Origin: HGM12587 sp964602445
GTDB lineage: Bacteria; Bacillota; Clostridia; Lachnospirales; Lachnospiraceae
DNA length: 50,031 nt
Direction of reading: 5' to 3'
NCBI GenBank assembly: GCA_964602445.1
Contig: CAZRQV010000011.1
Span: 1-50,031, forward strand
Each line of letters begins with the position of its first letter. Position 1 is the stretch's first letter. Below, in pieces: positions 43,487 to 50,031 of the stretch. The notes under the pieces were generated by a model, which did no database searches, was not told the DNA's origin, and worked only from the letters and a program-made list of their open reading frames with translations. Made by a program: the position numbers and the translations under genes.

Positions 43487-43738
43487 AAAGTCGGTCGAGG
43501 ATTCTTCAGTAAAATCAAGGGTTTGCCGGGTTTAACGTTGAAAAAAATTCTTAAATAGACCAAAAATCAAGTAAAAAGTCGGTCGAGGAATTGCGAGATT
43601 GTTAAAAAATGTACAATCCCCATTTTCCGGGAATGAACAGCAGTTAGAAGAAAATCCCAGACCGACTTTTTTATGAGAAATGTTGTGATTATGCGGAAAA
43701 AGTGCTATTTTAAAAGAGAAAAGAGCAGAAAAATGGTT
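43487..43738 (+). promoter_or_regulatory. CRISPR leader 1 (duplicated leader)
   Basis: This leader is repeated at 46520-46762 with one 9-nt insertion (GCCGGGTTT here) and two substitutions. It contains two direct copies of AAGTCGGTCGAGGA (near 43488 and 43577) and one inverted partner AGACCGACTTTTTT (near 43659), forming a long-range terminator-like hairpin for the upstream operon. A promoter for the array follows: TTGTGA (43683-43688), 17 nt, TATTTT (43706-43711), 27 nt before the first repeat. Confidence 0.75.
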
Positions 43739-44247
43739 GTTGAAGAGTACCTATGAGGAATTGAAACATAAGAAGCCCTTCTAATTTTAATTCTTCCATT
43801 GTTAGCGTTGAAGAGTACCTATGAGGAATTGAAACAAATAATGATCTTTACAATACATTTCGCTATTAATAAAGTTGAAGAGTACCTATGAGGAATTGAA
43901 ACTTGCGTTTCATCAAAACCGCAAGCCACTACATACTCATGTTGAAGAGTACCTATGAGGAATTGAAACAAGAGCATAAAGGATACGAATACCATAAAAT
44001 TCTTTGGACTGTTGAAGAGTACCTATGAGGAATTGAAACAACTCTTTGTCAGATTAATATCCCATACAAATCTCTGATCTGTTGAAGAGTACCTATGAGG
44101 AATTGAAACTAATTGTGATATTACATTTTATTTCCACCAAGCCATCACACGTTGAAGAGTACCTATGAGGAATTGAAACTGTATCTACAATTACTTTTGC
44201 CTTGTCTGGATCTACACAGGTTGAAGAGTACCTATGAGGAATTGAAC
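43739..44247 (+). CRISPR. CRISPR array 1 (8 repeats, 7 spacers)
   Basis: The 29-nt repeat begins GTTGAAGAGTACCTATGAGG and ends AATTGAAAC, with starts at 43739, 43807, 43874, 43941, 44011, 44081, 44151 and 44220. Spacers are 39, 38, 38, 41, 41, 41 and 40 nt. The last repeat has lost one A near its 3' end, and the leader is on the left, so transcription runs rightward. The ATTGAAAC end would give the usual 8-nt crRNA 5' handle after Cas6 cleavage. The repeat has little internal symmetry. Spacer origins cannot be judged here. Confidence 0.98.
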
Positions 44248-44342
44248 AAAATAGATGTTTTCTAGTTGCCGGTTCTATGGAGTGAATGAGTTAAATATCT
44301 ATGAAAATTTAAATTTATCGTCAGAGAAAAGAGGTGCGAATC

Positions 44343-46247
44343 ATGTTTTGCATTACAGAACTGATATCGAAACGTAATCAAAAAGAGGCAATGGAGAATT
44401 TAACAGCAAAGCATGACAGTTGCGGAACAGATGGAGTTTATCTGTCTCATTTTCCAGAATATTGGGAGCAGAATCAAGAACGTGTGCTAAAGGAAATTTT
44501 GGAAGGAATCTATAGTCCGGGAGTGATTAAAACGACAGAAATCATTAATGGTAGTGGAAAGCGGCGTGTTATTTCTATTATGAATACACAAGATCGTTTT
44601 ATATGTCGTTTGATTGCTCAAAAATTGAAACGTTATTTGGAACCGATATTTTTGGAAAATAGTCAGGCATATCAGGAAAACAAGGGGGTAGTATCAGCAA
44701 CTGAAAAAGCAAGAGCGTATATAGAACAGGGAAATCAGATAGTTGTAGAAATTGATATCAAAGATTTCTTCGATACAATTTCCTTGGCTAAGTTAATGGA
44801 ATTATTGAAAACATTATTTACAGATTCCAAAGTACTGACATTGATCAGTTCTTATTTGTATTGTCGTCTATTAATTGATGACGAAGTATTAAATAAAGAA
44901 AAAGGGTTGATTCAAGGGAATCCGATCAGTCCAATTCTAAGTAATTTATATCTTCATAGTCTGGATCTTCATATGAAACAAAAGGGATATCATTGGATCA
45001 GATTCTCAGATAACATCTATATCTATTGCAGTCAAAAAAGTGAGGCTCAAAGTATTTTTCAGCATCTCTGTAAATATCTTTCCCAAGAATATGAACTTCA
45101 AATCAATCAAAAAAAGAGCGGAATTTACGATGTGTTTCAGCGTTCTATGCTGGGATATGAATTTTTTGATACAAAGACAGGAATCGGAATTCGAAGGCAT
45201 AAATATGATATGAGTGCATCTTACCATAAATGGAATATGTGTAAGGTGCAGAGAGTAAACAAGGAATATCATATTGTGGAAGAAGGAATTTTGACGAAAA
45301 AAGATTATGCGCTGCTTTTCGAAAGCGAAGCTGGAAAATATCATATTCCTGTGGAAGCGGTAGACCAGTTAAATTTTTACAATAATGTGACAATATCATC
45401 AAATGTGTTGAAAGCATTGGCCCAGCATCGAATCAAAGTTTCTTTTTTTGATCATTATGGAACTATGATGGGAACTTATTTACCGGATTCTTTCGAAAAA
45501 GATGCAAAAATATTTCTGAAACAGGTTGCTGTATATAACGATGAAAAGAAACGTTTGTATTTGGCGAAAAGAATGGAAATAGCATCGCTTCATAATATGC
45601 GTTCTAATCTGAAATATTATAAGAAAAAAGGAACGAATCATTTGGACAAAAATATTGATTTTTTGAGTAATTGTCTTAAAGAAATCAATGAAGGTAAAAG
45701 TGTCAATGAATTGTTACTGATTGAAGCACGGGCGAGAATGATTTATTATCAATCATTTAATGAAATTATTCATATGGAGGAATTTCATTTTTATAAAAGG
45801 AGTAAACAACCGCCTTTAGATGCAATCAATGCATTGATCAGTTTTGGAAATACGCTGCTATATAATGAATTTTTAAGAGTAATTCAGATGACATCTCTTA
45901 GCCCCAAAATTGGAATTGTACATGCAACGAATCGAAGAAGTTATTCATTGCATCTGGATTTTGCAGATGTTTTAAAACCTGTAATTGTAGATAGAGTGAT
46001 ATTTTCCTTGATTAATTGCCATCAGATTAAATATTCGGAGCATTTTGAAGGAATGGAAAATGGAGCTGTTCTTTTGAACAAGTCTGGGAAAAGAATTTTT
46101 TTGCAGGAATTTCAAAATAAAATGGATACACATTTTACTTATAAAGGAAACAACTATACTTATCAAAGTCTTTTGAGTGAAGAAGTTCGTTCTTATATGA
46201 AGGCACTGATAAATGAAGAAGAATATCATCCCTATAAGTATTATTAA
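44343..46247 (+). CDS. cas1: Reverse transcriptase-Cas1 fusion (FSDN active-site variant)
   Basis: A 634-residue spacer integrase with an N-terminal group II intron-like reverse transcriptase. RT motif A is VVEIDIKDFFDTI (D138), the QGNPISPILSNLYL motif spans 191-204, motif C is RFSDNIYIY (221-224 FSDN instead of YxDD), and MLGYEF follows. The Cas1 domain (about 310-634) keeps E461 (LLIEARARMIYY), H527 (GIVHATN) and D542 (LDFADVLKP). No N-terminal Cas6 domain is fused. RT-Cas1 proteins can acquire spacers from RNA. ATG 44343 follows AGAGG. cas2 follows after 11 nt. Confidence 0.93.
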   Translation: MFCITELISKRNQKEAMENLTAKHDSCGTDGVYLSHFPEYWEQNQERVLKEILEGIYSPGVIKTTEIINGSGKRRVISIMNTQDRFICRLIAQKLKRYLEPIFLENSQAYQENKGVVSATEKARAYIEQGNQIVVEIDIKDFFDTISLAKLMELLKTLFTDSKVLTLISSYLYCRLLIDDEVLNKEKGLIQGNPISPILSNLYLHSLDLHMKQKGYHWIRFSDNIYIYCSQKSEAQSIFQHLCKYLSQEYELQINQKKSGIYDVFQRSMLGYEFFDTKTGIGIRRHKYDMSASYHKWNMCKVQRVNKEYHIVEEGILTKKDYALLFESEAGKYHIPVEAVDQLNFYNNVTISSNVLKALAQHRIKVSFFDHYGTMMGTYLPDSFEKDAKIFLKQVAVYNDEKKRLYLAKRMEIASLHNMRSNLKYYKKKGTNHLDKNIDFLSNCLKEINEGKSVNELLLIEARARMIYYQSFNEIIHMEEFHFYKRSKQPPLDAINALISFGNTLLYNEFLRVIQMTSLSPKIGIVHATNRRSYSLHLDFADVLKPVIVDRVIFSLINCHQIKYSEHFEGMENGAVLLNKSGKRIFLQEFQNKMDTHFTYKGNNYTYQSLLSEEVRSYMKALINEEEYHPYKYY

Positions 46248-46258
46248 GGAAAGAGAAA

Positions 46259-46519
46259 ATGTTTGTTATTCTATCATATGACATCAATCAAAAAAGAGTT
46301 GGAAAGGCTATGAAAATATGCAGAAAATATTTGGTGCATGTACAGCGTTCCGTGTTCGAAGGAACGATTACAGAAGCAAAGTTAAAATCATTAAAACGAG
46401 AGCTGGAAGCAGTGATAGATACAGATGTAGATTCTATCTGCATTTATGAAATGGAATCTATGAAATATGCAGGGAAGGAACAGATTGGTGTTGTACAGAC
46501 TTTTTCTAATATTATATAG
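46259..46519 (+). CDS. cas2: Cas2
   Basis: An 86-residue ferredoxin-fold partner of Cas1 in spacer integration. The first strand FVILSYDINQKRVGKAM has the conserved aspartate, followed by CRKYLVHVQRSVFEGTI and the C-terminal SICIYEMESM. Size is normal. Leader 2 starts directly at its stop codon. Confidence 0.95.
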   Translation: MFVILSYDINQKRVGKAMKICRKYLVHVQRSVFEGTITEAKLKSLKRELEAVIDTDVDSICIYEMESMKYAGKEQIGVVQTFSNII

Positions 46520-46762
46520 AAAGTCGGTCGAGGATTCTTCAGTAAAATCAAGGGTTTAACGTTGAAAAAAATTCTTATATAGACCAAAAATCAAGTAAAA
46601 AGTCGGTCGAGGAATTGCGAGATTGTTAAAAAATGTACAATCCCCATTTTCCGGGAATGAACAGCAGTTAGAAGAAAATCCCAGACCGACTTTTTTATGA
46701 GAAATGTTGTGATTATGCGGAAAAAGTGCTATTTTAAAAGAGAAAAGAGCGGAAAAATGGTT
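46520..46762 (+). promoter_or_regulatory. CRISPR leader 2 (duplicated leader)
   Basis: This leader is nearly identical to leader 1, lacking its 9-nt insertion. It carries the same two direct AAGTCGGTCGAGGA copies, the inverted partner AGACCGACTTTTTT, and the promoter TTGTGA (46707-46712), 17 nt, TATTTT (46730-46735). Confidence 0.75.
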
Positions 46763-47125
46763 GTTGAAGAGTACCTATGAGGAATTGAAACATGTACCTG
46801 ATAATAATTTCACGGTTTATTCTTCCTCGGTTGAAGAGTACCTATGAGGAATTGAAACAAAAGAAATCCGAAACAAACGGGTGATCTGAATCGTTGAAGA
46901 GTACCTATGAGGAATTGAAACAATACATCATCAACACTAATATCTCCACAGTCCAGTTGAAGAGTACCTATGAGGAATTGAAACAAATTGGTTGCCCTGT
47001 ATACTGATCCGCTATCTTACAGCTATCATATAAAGGTTGAAGAGTACCTATGAGGAATTGAAACAAAAAATAACGCATCAATCAACTCGTTACAATCTAC
47101 TAGTTGAAGAGTACCTATAAGGAAT
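46763..47125 (+). CRISPR. CRISPR array 2 (5 full repeats plus a degenerate sixth)
   Basis: The same 29-nt repeat as array 1 starts at 46763, 46830, 46893, 46956 and 47036. A degenerate copy at 47103 carries G-to-A and loses its 3' end after GGAAT. Spacers are 38, 34, 34, 51 and 38 nt, more variable than in array 1. Rightward orientation from the leader and the decayed distal repeat. Confidence 0.98.
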
Positions 47126-47142
47126 ATAGCTCATTGCATTCA

Positions 47143-47181
47143 TTACCCATCTCTTGTACAATATTGGAAAGAGATGGGTAA
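47143..47181 (+). promoter_or_regulatory. Perfect 13-bp hairpin in the cas6 leader
   Basis: TTACCCATCTCTT (47143-47155) pairs perfectly with AAGAGATGGGTAA (47169-47181) around 13 nt. It lies between array 2 and the cas6 start. No U-run follows, so it is a structure in the cas6 5' UTR rather than a terminator. It could separate the array transcript from cas6 or regulate translation. Confidence 0.55.
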
Positions 47182-47199
47182 AATTTTGGGAGAACATAT

Positions 47200-47976
47200 A
47201 TGAAGTTCAGAGTACTATTTGTGGGAGAAACAGCGGTTTCGCTGCCGATTCAATACAAGCATGTGATCCAAGCAGCGTTTCTTCGCTGGCTGCAGGACGA
47301 AGAGGTAACTTCTTTTCTTCATGGAGAAGGTTATCATACAGGGAAAAGAGTTTATAAGTTATATACAATTTCTGATATTTTGACCAAAGGGGAACGAAAT
47401 CCGAAAACCGGAAAATTGATCTTTCAAAAGGGGATTGAACTTGTTATAAGTTCATTTACGTCGGATCTGGATGAAGTTGTTAAAAATGCGGTAGAGGAAG
47501 ATTACCCTTTTTTCTTAGGAAAAACGGCATTATATGTGAAAGATTATGAAGTGATTGAGGAAATTGCAGAAGATTGTATTGTCAGAACGCTTTCTCCGGT
47601 GACGGTTCATTCCAGCTTTGAGCTGCCGGATGGAAGTAAAAAGACATATTATTATTCGGCTACGGAGAAAAATTTTGCACAACAGATTCGGGAGAATATT
47701 TTTCGGAAGTATCGGACAATCTATGGTGTTGATCCGGAAGAGACAGATTTTTCGGTGATTCCTATTGATTGTAAGAAAATGCGTAAAGTGATCATTCAAT
47801 ACAAGTCAACGGTTGTGGTTGGATGGAAAGGGAAATTCAAACTTTGCGGAAATCCGGAATTGATTCGGATTGCGTTGCTATGCGGTCTGGGTGCGCGCAA
47901 CAGCATTGGAATGGGAGCTGTGCTGCAGGAACCGACGGGAGACAGGGAAAGAGAAGTCGATATAGAATCCATTTGA
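47200..47976 (+). CDS. cas6: Cas6 crRNA-processing endoribonuclease
   Basis: A 258-residue double-ferredoxin RNA endonuclease that cuts CRISPR transcripts within the repeat. It shows the N-terminal start MKFRVLFVGETAVSLPIQYK, the HVIQAAFLRWL helix, and the C-terminal glycine-rich loop GLGARNSIGMGAV (about 229-241). His41 or His46 in SFLHGEGYHTG are candidate catalytic residues. The gene stands downstream of array 2, apart from the effector operon, and ends before a strong terminator. Confidence 0.9.
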   Translation: MKFRVLFVGETAVSLPIQYKHVIQAAFLRWLQDEEVTSFLHGEGYHTGKRVYKLYTISDILTKGERNPKTGKLIFQKGIELVISSFTSDLDEVVKNAVEEDYPFFLGKTALYVKDYEVIEEIAEDCIVRTLSPVTVHSSFELPDGSKKTYYYSATEKNFAQQIRENIFRKYRTIYGVDPEETDFSVIPIDCKKMRKVIIQYKSTVVVGWKGKFKLCGNPELIRIALLCGLGARNSIGMGAVLQEPTGDREREVDIESI

Positions 47977-48009
47977 TTTAAAGAATCAAAGTAACAAAAA
48001 GATAAGTAT

Positions 48010-48042
48010 AAAAAGCCCCATGGGAATCCCATGGGGCTTTTT
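48010..48042. terminator. Strong bidirectional terminator between cas6 and the permease
   Basis: AAAAAGCCCCATGGGA is a perfect inverted repeat with TCCCATGGGGCTTTTT. It terminates cas6 rightward and the convergent permease gene leftward, and marks the right edge of the island. Confidence 0.92.
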
Positions 48043-48073
48043 CATAGAAATCGATAGCTTCTACAAATGTTTC

Positions 48074-49456
48074 TTATGCATGAATACCGCGGTTTTCATC
48101 CCCCTGTTCGTTGGTTCCGAATTCATAATCATTTCCCGGAAGGATCAGATTTAAGAGAATTCCTGCGATGGCTGCGATTGCCAGTGCAGTCAGTGTGATC
48201 GGTGTTCCTGCGATGGTGAAGGTCAGTCCGCCGTCAAATCCGAGACCGCATACGAAGATAACACCTGCGATGATCAGGTTTCGTGATTTGGTCAGGTCTA
48301 CGTTGTTTTCTACGACATTACGTACACCGATGGCTGAGATCATACCATAAAGCATGAAGCTGACACCGCCGATGATAGAAGCCGGCATTGTGCTGATGAT
48401 GGCAGATACCTTCGGGATAAAGCTGATGATGATTGCAAAGACTGCTGCCAGACGGATGACACGTGGATCGTGAACACGGCTTAATTCCAGAACACCGGTG
48501 TTTTCGCCGTAAGTGGTGTTTGCCGGACCGCCGATAAAACCTGCCATAGCAGTTGCAAGACCATCACCGAGAACTGTTCTGTGAAGTCCCGGATCAGCGA
48601 TGAAGTTTTTTCCTACGGTAGCAGAGATTGCAGACATATCACCTACGTGTTCCATCATAGTTGCGATGGCGATCGGAGCCATTACCAGAATGGAAGTAAT
48701 ATCAAATTTACAGATCTGCAGTGGCGGAAGTCCGAAAATACCTGCTTCTGCTACTGGTGCGAAGTTCAGGATTGCGGAGCCGTCCGGATTGGTAAATCCG
48801 AGAGCATTCATCAGGACTGCAGCTGCATAAGAGATAACAACCCCCATCAGGATTGGAATGATCTTAAACATTCCCTTTCCCCAGATGTTGAAGATGATGA
48901 TCACTGCCAGTGCGATAAATGCAAGAAACCAGTTGGTAGATGCATTTCCGATTGCAGAGGATGCAAGGCTTAAACCGATACAGATGATTACAGGACCGGT
49001 AACAACAGGTGGGAGGAACTTCATGACTTTTTTGACACCGATCATACGAATGATCAGAGCAAATACCAGATATAAGAGACCGGCAACTACAACGCCTCCG
49101 CATGCATAAGCTGCTTTGTCGTTTACGCTCATTGTAGCGTAGATTCCGGTGTTGAGATTTGCAACAGTGGCAAATCCGCTGAGAAATGCGAATGAGGAAC
49201 CTAAAAATGCAGGAATCTGAAATTTAGAACATACATGGAATAAAAGTGTTCCGAAGCCGGCACAGAATAATGTGACTGAAACGGTAAGTCCTCTGGTAGG
49301 ACCTTCTCCACAAGCGTCTACAAAATAGCTGTTGATTAAGATAGGAACGAGGATTGTTGCCCCGAACATAGCGAACATGTGCTGCAGACCAAGAATCAGC
49401 ATTTTTGGAATGCCTAGTTTTCGTGCGTCAGTAATGACTTCATTTGAATGATTCAT
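48074..49456 (-). CDS. uraA: Uracil/xanthine permease (nucleobase:cation symporter-2)
   Basis: A 460-residue integral membrane transporter with about 14 helices. It has the NCS2 features QHMFAMFGATILVPIL in the first helix, the conserved helix with MMEHVGDMSAIS (substrate-binding Glu) and GGPANTTYGENTGVL (second Glu). The sequence fits the uracil permease branch more than xanthine, but specificity is inferred. ATG 49456 has AAAGGAGAG upstream; the frame continues further 5' without a start signal. Confidence 0.9.
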   Translation of the reverse strand: MNHSNEVITDARKLGIPKMLILGLQHMFAMFGATILVPILINSYFVDACGEGPTRGLTVSVTLFCAGFGTLLFHVCSKFQIPAFLGSSFAFLSGFATVANLNTGIYATMSVNDKAAYACGGVVVAGLLYLVFALIIRMIGVKKVMKFLPPVVTGPVIICIGLSLASSAIGNASTNWFLAFIALAVIIIFNIWGKGMFKIIPILMGVVISYAAAVLMNALGFTNPDGSAILNFAPVAEAGIFGLPPLQICKFDITSILVMAPIAIATMMEHVGDMSAISATVGKNFIADPGLHRTVLGDGLATAMAGFIGGPANTTYGENTGVLELSRVHDPRVIRLAAVFAIIISFIPKVSAIISTMPASIIGGVSFMLYGMISAIGVRNVVENNVDLTKSRNLIIAGVIFVCGLGFDGGLTFTIAGTPITLTALAIAAIAGILLNLILPGNDYEFGTNEQGDENRGIHA

Positions 49457-49490
49457 ACTCTCTCCTTTTCGTGCGATTTTTTTCTGACCT

Positions 49491-49519
49491 ATTATATGTG
49501 CATAACATGAAAAAAGCAA
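49491..49519 (-). promoter_or_regulatory. Promoter of the permease gene
   Basis: On the minus strand: TTGCTT (49519-49514), 17-nt spacer, TATAAT (49496-49491). The 5' UTR is about 30 nt, with no room for a riboswitch. Confidence 0.75.
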
Positions 49520-49644
49520 GTGAAAATTCCGGATGATATATAGATTTATTTTTGCATTTGGATTAATTTTAGAAAAAACTGCTTGTATTCGTGGAACAAT
49601 ACGGATCACATACCAGCAGTTAGAAAATCACCTGCAATCTGAAA

Positions 49645-49818
49645 TTAGAGCAGCTCGTACTGCAGCATTTCGTATTTTAACTGACTTCCCACATCGATGC
49701 CGTCTGGAAGCAAGGCTCTGGCAACCAGTTTTAATTCCTGATCTTCCTGATCGTTTCTTTTCAGATGCGCATAATCTCCGTCGATTCGTTCTACGGTGTA
49801 ATAGCATGTTTCTAACAT
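49645..49818 (-). CDS. DUF3006-like small protein
   Basis: A 57-residue protein starting MLETCYYTVERIDGDYAHLK and containing LVARALLPDGIDVGSQL. This matches the usual pattern of DUF3006 proteins (YTVDRIEGDYAVLE ... LPEGV.EGD.L), small beta-barrel proteins of unknown role. An AGGAGGAA ribosome-binding site precedes ATG 49818. It is short and missed by length-based gene calling. Confidence 0.78.
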   Translation of the reverse strand: MLETCYYTVERIDGDYAHLKRNDQEDQELKLVARALLPDGIDVGSQLKYEMLQYELL

Positions 49819-50031
49819 TGGGTTCCTCCTTTGTAAATTTTAAATGTTTATTTTCTATTGTAACATACCTTGGAAATTTTGGGTAAAAAATACATCACAG
49901 CCTGAAAAAGATACCGGTAAACCTGTTGACTTGAAAAAACGGGCGATGGACTTTAAAAATTCATTTTAGGAATTGGTAACTTAGAGTATAATTATCATTG
50001 GCAAAATAAAGAAAAATAAAAAGAAGAGGCC
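49819..50031. other. Intergenic end of window
   Basis: No gene is seen. A TATAAT at 49987-49992 with only a weak -35 (TTTAGG, 49965-49970) and a purine run AAGAAGAGG at the very end suggest the promoter and ribosome-binding site of a plus-strand gene beyond the window. Confidence 0.35.

Noticed and set aside
47154..47357. 67-residue frame overlapping the cas6 start
   Set aside because: It is in a different frame from cas6, begins in the loop of the hairpin, and has no family motif; cas6 explains the DNA.
48581..48973. 130-residue plus-strand frame within the permease gene
   Set aside because: It is cysteine- and histidine-rich antisense to a clear transporter gene, with no start signal.
49457..49644. 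Purine riboswitch or PyrR-binding leader before the permease
   Set aside because: The promoter leaves only about 30 nt of leader, and no purine-aptamer or PyrR consensus is visible.
49533..49886. 117-residue plus-strand frame at the right end
   Set aside because: It lies antisense to the DUF3006-like gene, has no ribosome-binding site, and its composition is unlike a real protein.

Overview
The window reads as a chromosomal segment of a low-to-mid GC, spore-forming, anaerobic Firmicute of the Lachnospiraceae type. The signs are a complete F-type ATP synthase operon with a sodium-type c subunit, a spoVT regulator behind mfd and a PrsA-like lipoprotein, a meso-diaminopimelate dehydrogenase, a tRNA-Gln without an encoded CCA end, and strong AGGAGG ribosome-binding sites. 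The CRISPR locus resembles, from memory, the RT-Cas1/Cas2 locus of Fusicatenibacter saccharivorans used for transcriptional recording. I cannot confirm species identity.

Layout. 1-7.3 kb: atpZ, a subunit-I-like gene, then atpB-E-F-H-A-G-D-C, ended by a clear terminator. 7.3-30.5 kb: mostly housekeeping genes, namely a methyltransferase, a large membrane-anchored unknown, TSCPD and HAD proteins, sfsA-mutY-glycosyltransferase, pth-mfd, a PrsA-like lipoprotein, a PAP2 protein, ddh, spoVT, pncB, tRNA-Gln, a metallophosphoesterase, an unusual adenosine-deaminase-like/SLOG-like fusion, a nitroreductase and a DUF1292 protein.

30.5-48 kb is a large defence island. Two convergently placed WYL regulators (minus strand) face two small plus-strand genes. 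A minus-strand micro-operon follows, encoding a 26-residue hydrophobic peptide and a 46-residue zinc ribbon. Next comes the type III operon: a CARF-HEPN ribonuclease, a small Csx15-like protein (candidate ring nuclease), an HD-less Cas10, a Cas7-Cas5(Csx10)-helical fusion, a tandem Cas7 (Cas7-2x), a Csx19-like protein and a Cas7 with a large insertion. This gene order matches the fused-subunit III-D2/III-Dv architecture known from Synechocystis. The adaptation module is an RT-Cas1 fusion plus Cas2. It sits between two CRISPR arrays (8 and 6 repeats) whose leaders are almost identical copies of each other. A separate cas6 follows array 2.

How it probably works (inference): RT-Cas1/Cas2 acquires spacers, possibly from RNA; Cas6 processes the array transcripts; the III-D2 complex binds and cuts target RNA; Cas10 makes cyclic oligoadenylate that activates the CARF-HEPN RNase; the small protein may switch that signal off. 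WYL proteins probably control the island. A 24-nt promoter element shared by the two micro-operons, each copy exactly 55 nt from its start codon, is the best candidate operator.

48-50 kb: a uracil/xanthine-type permease (minus) and a 57-residue DUF3006-like protein (minus). The last 210 bases hold no gene.
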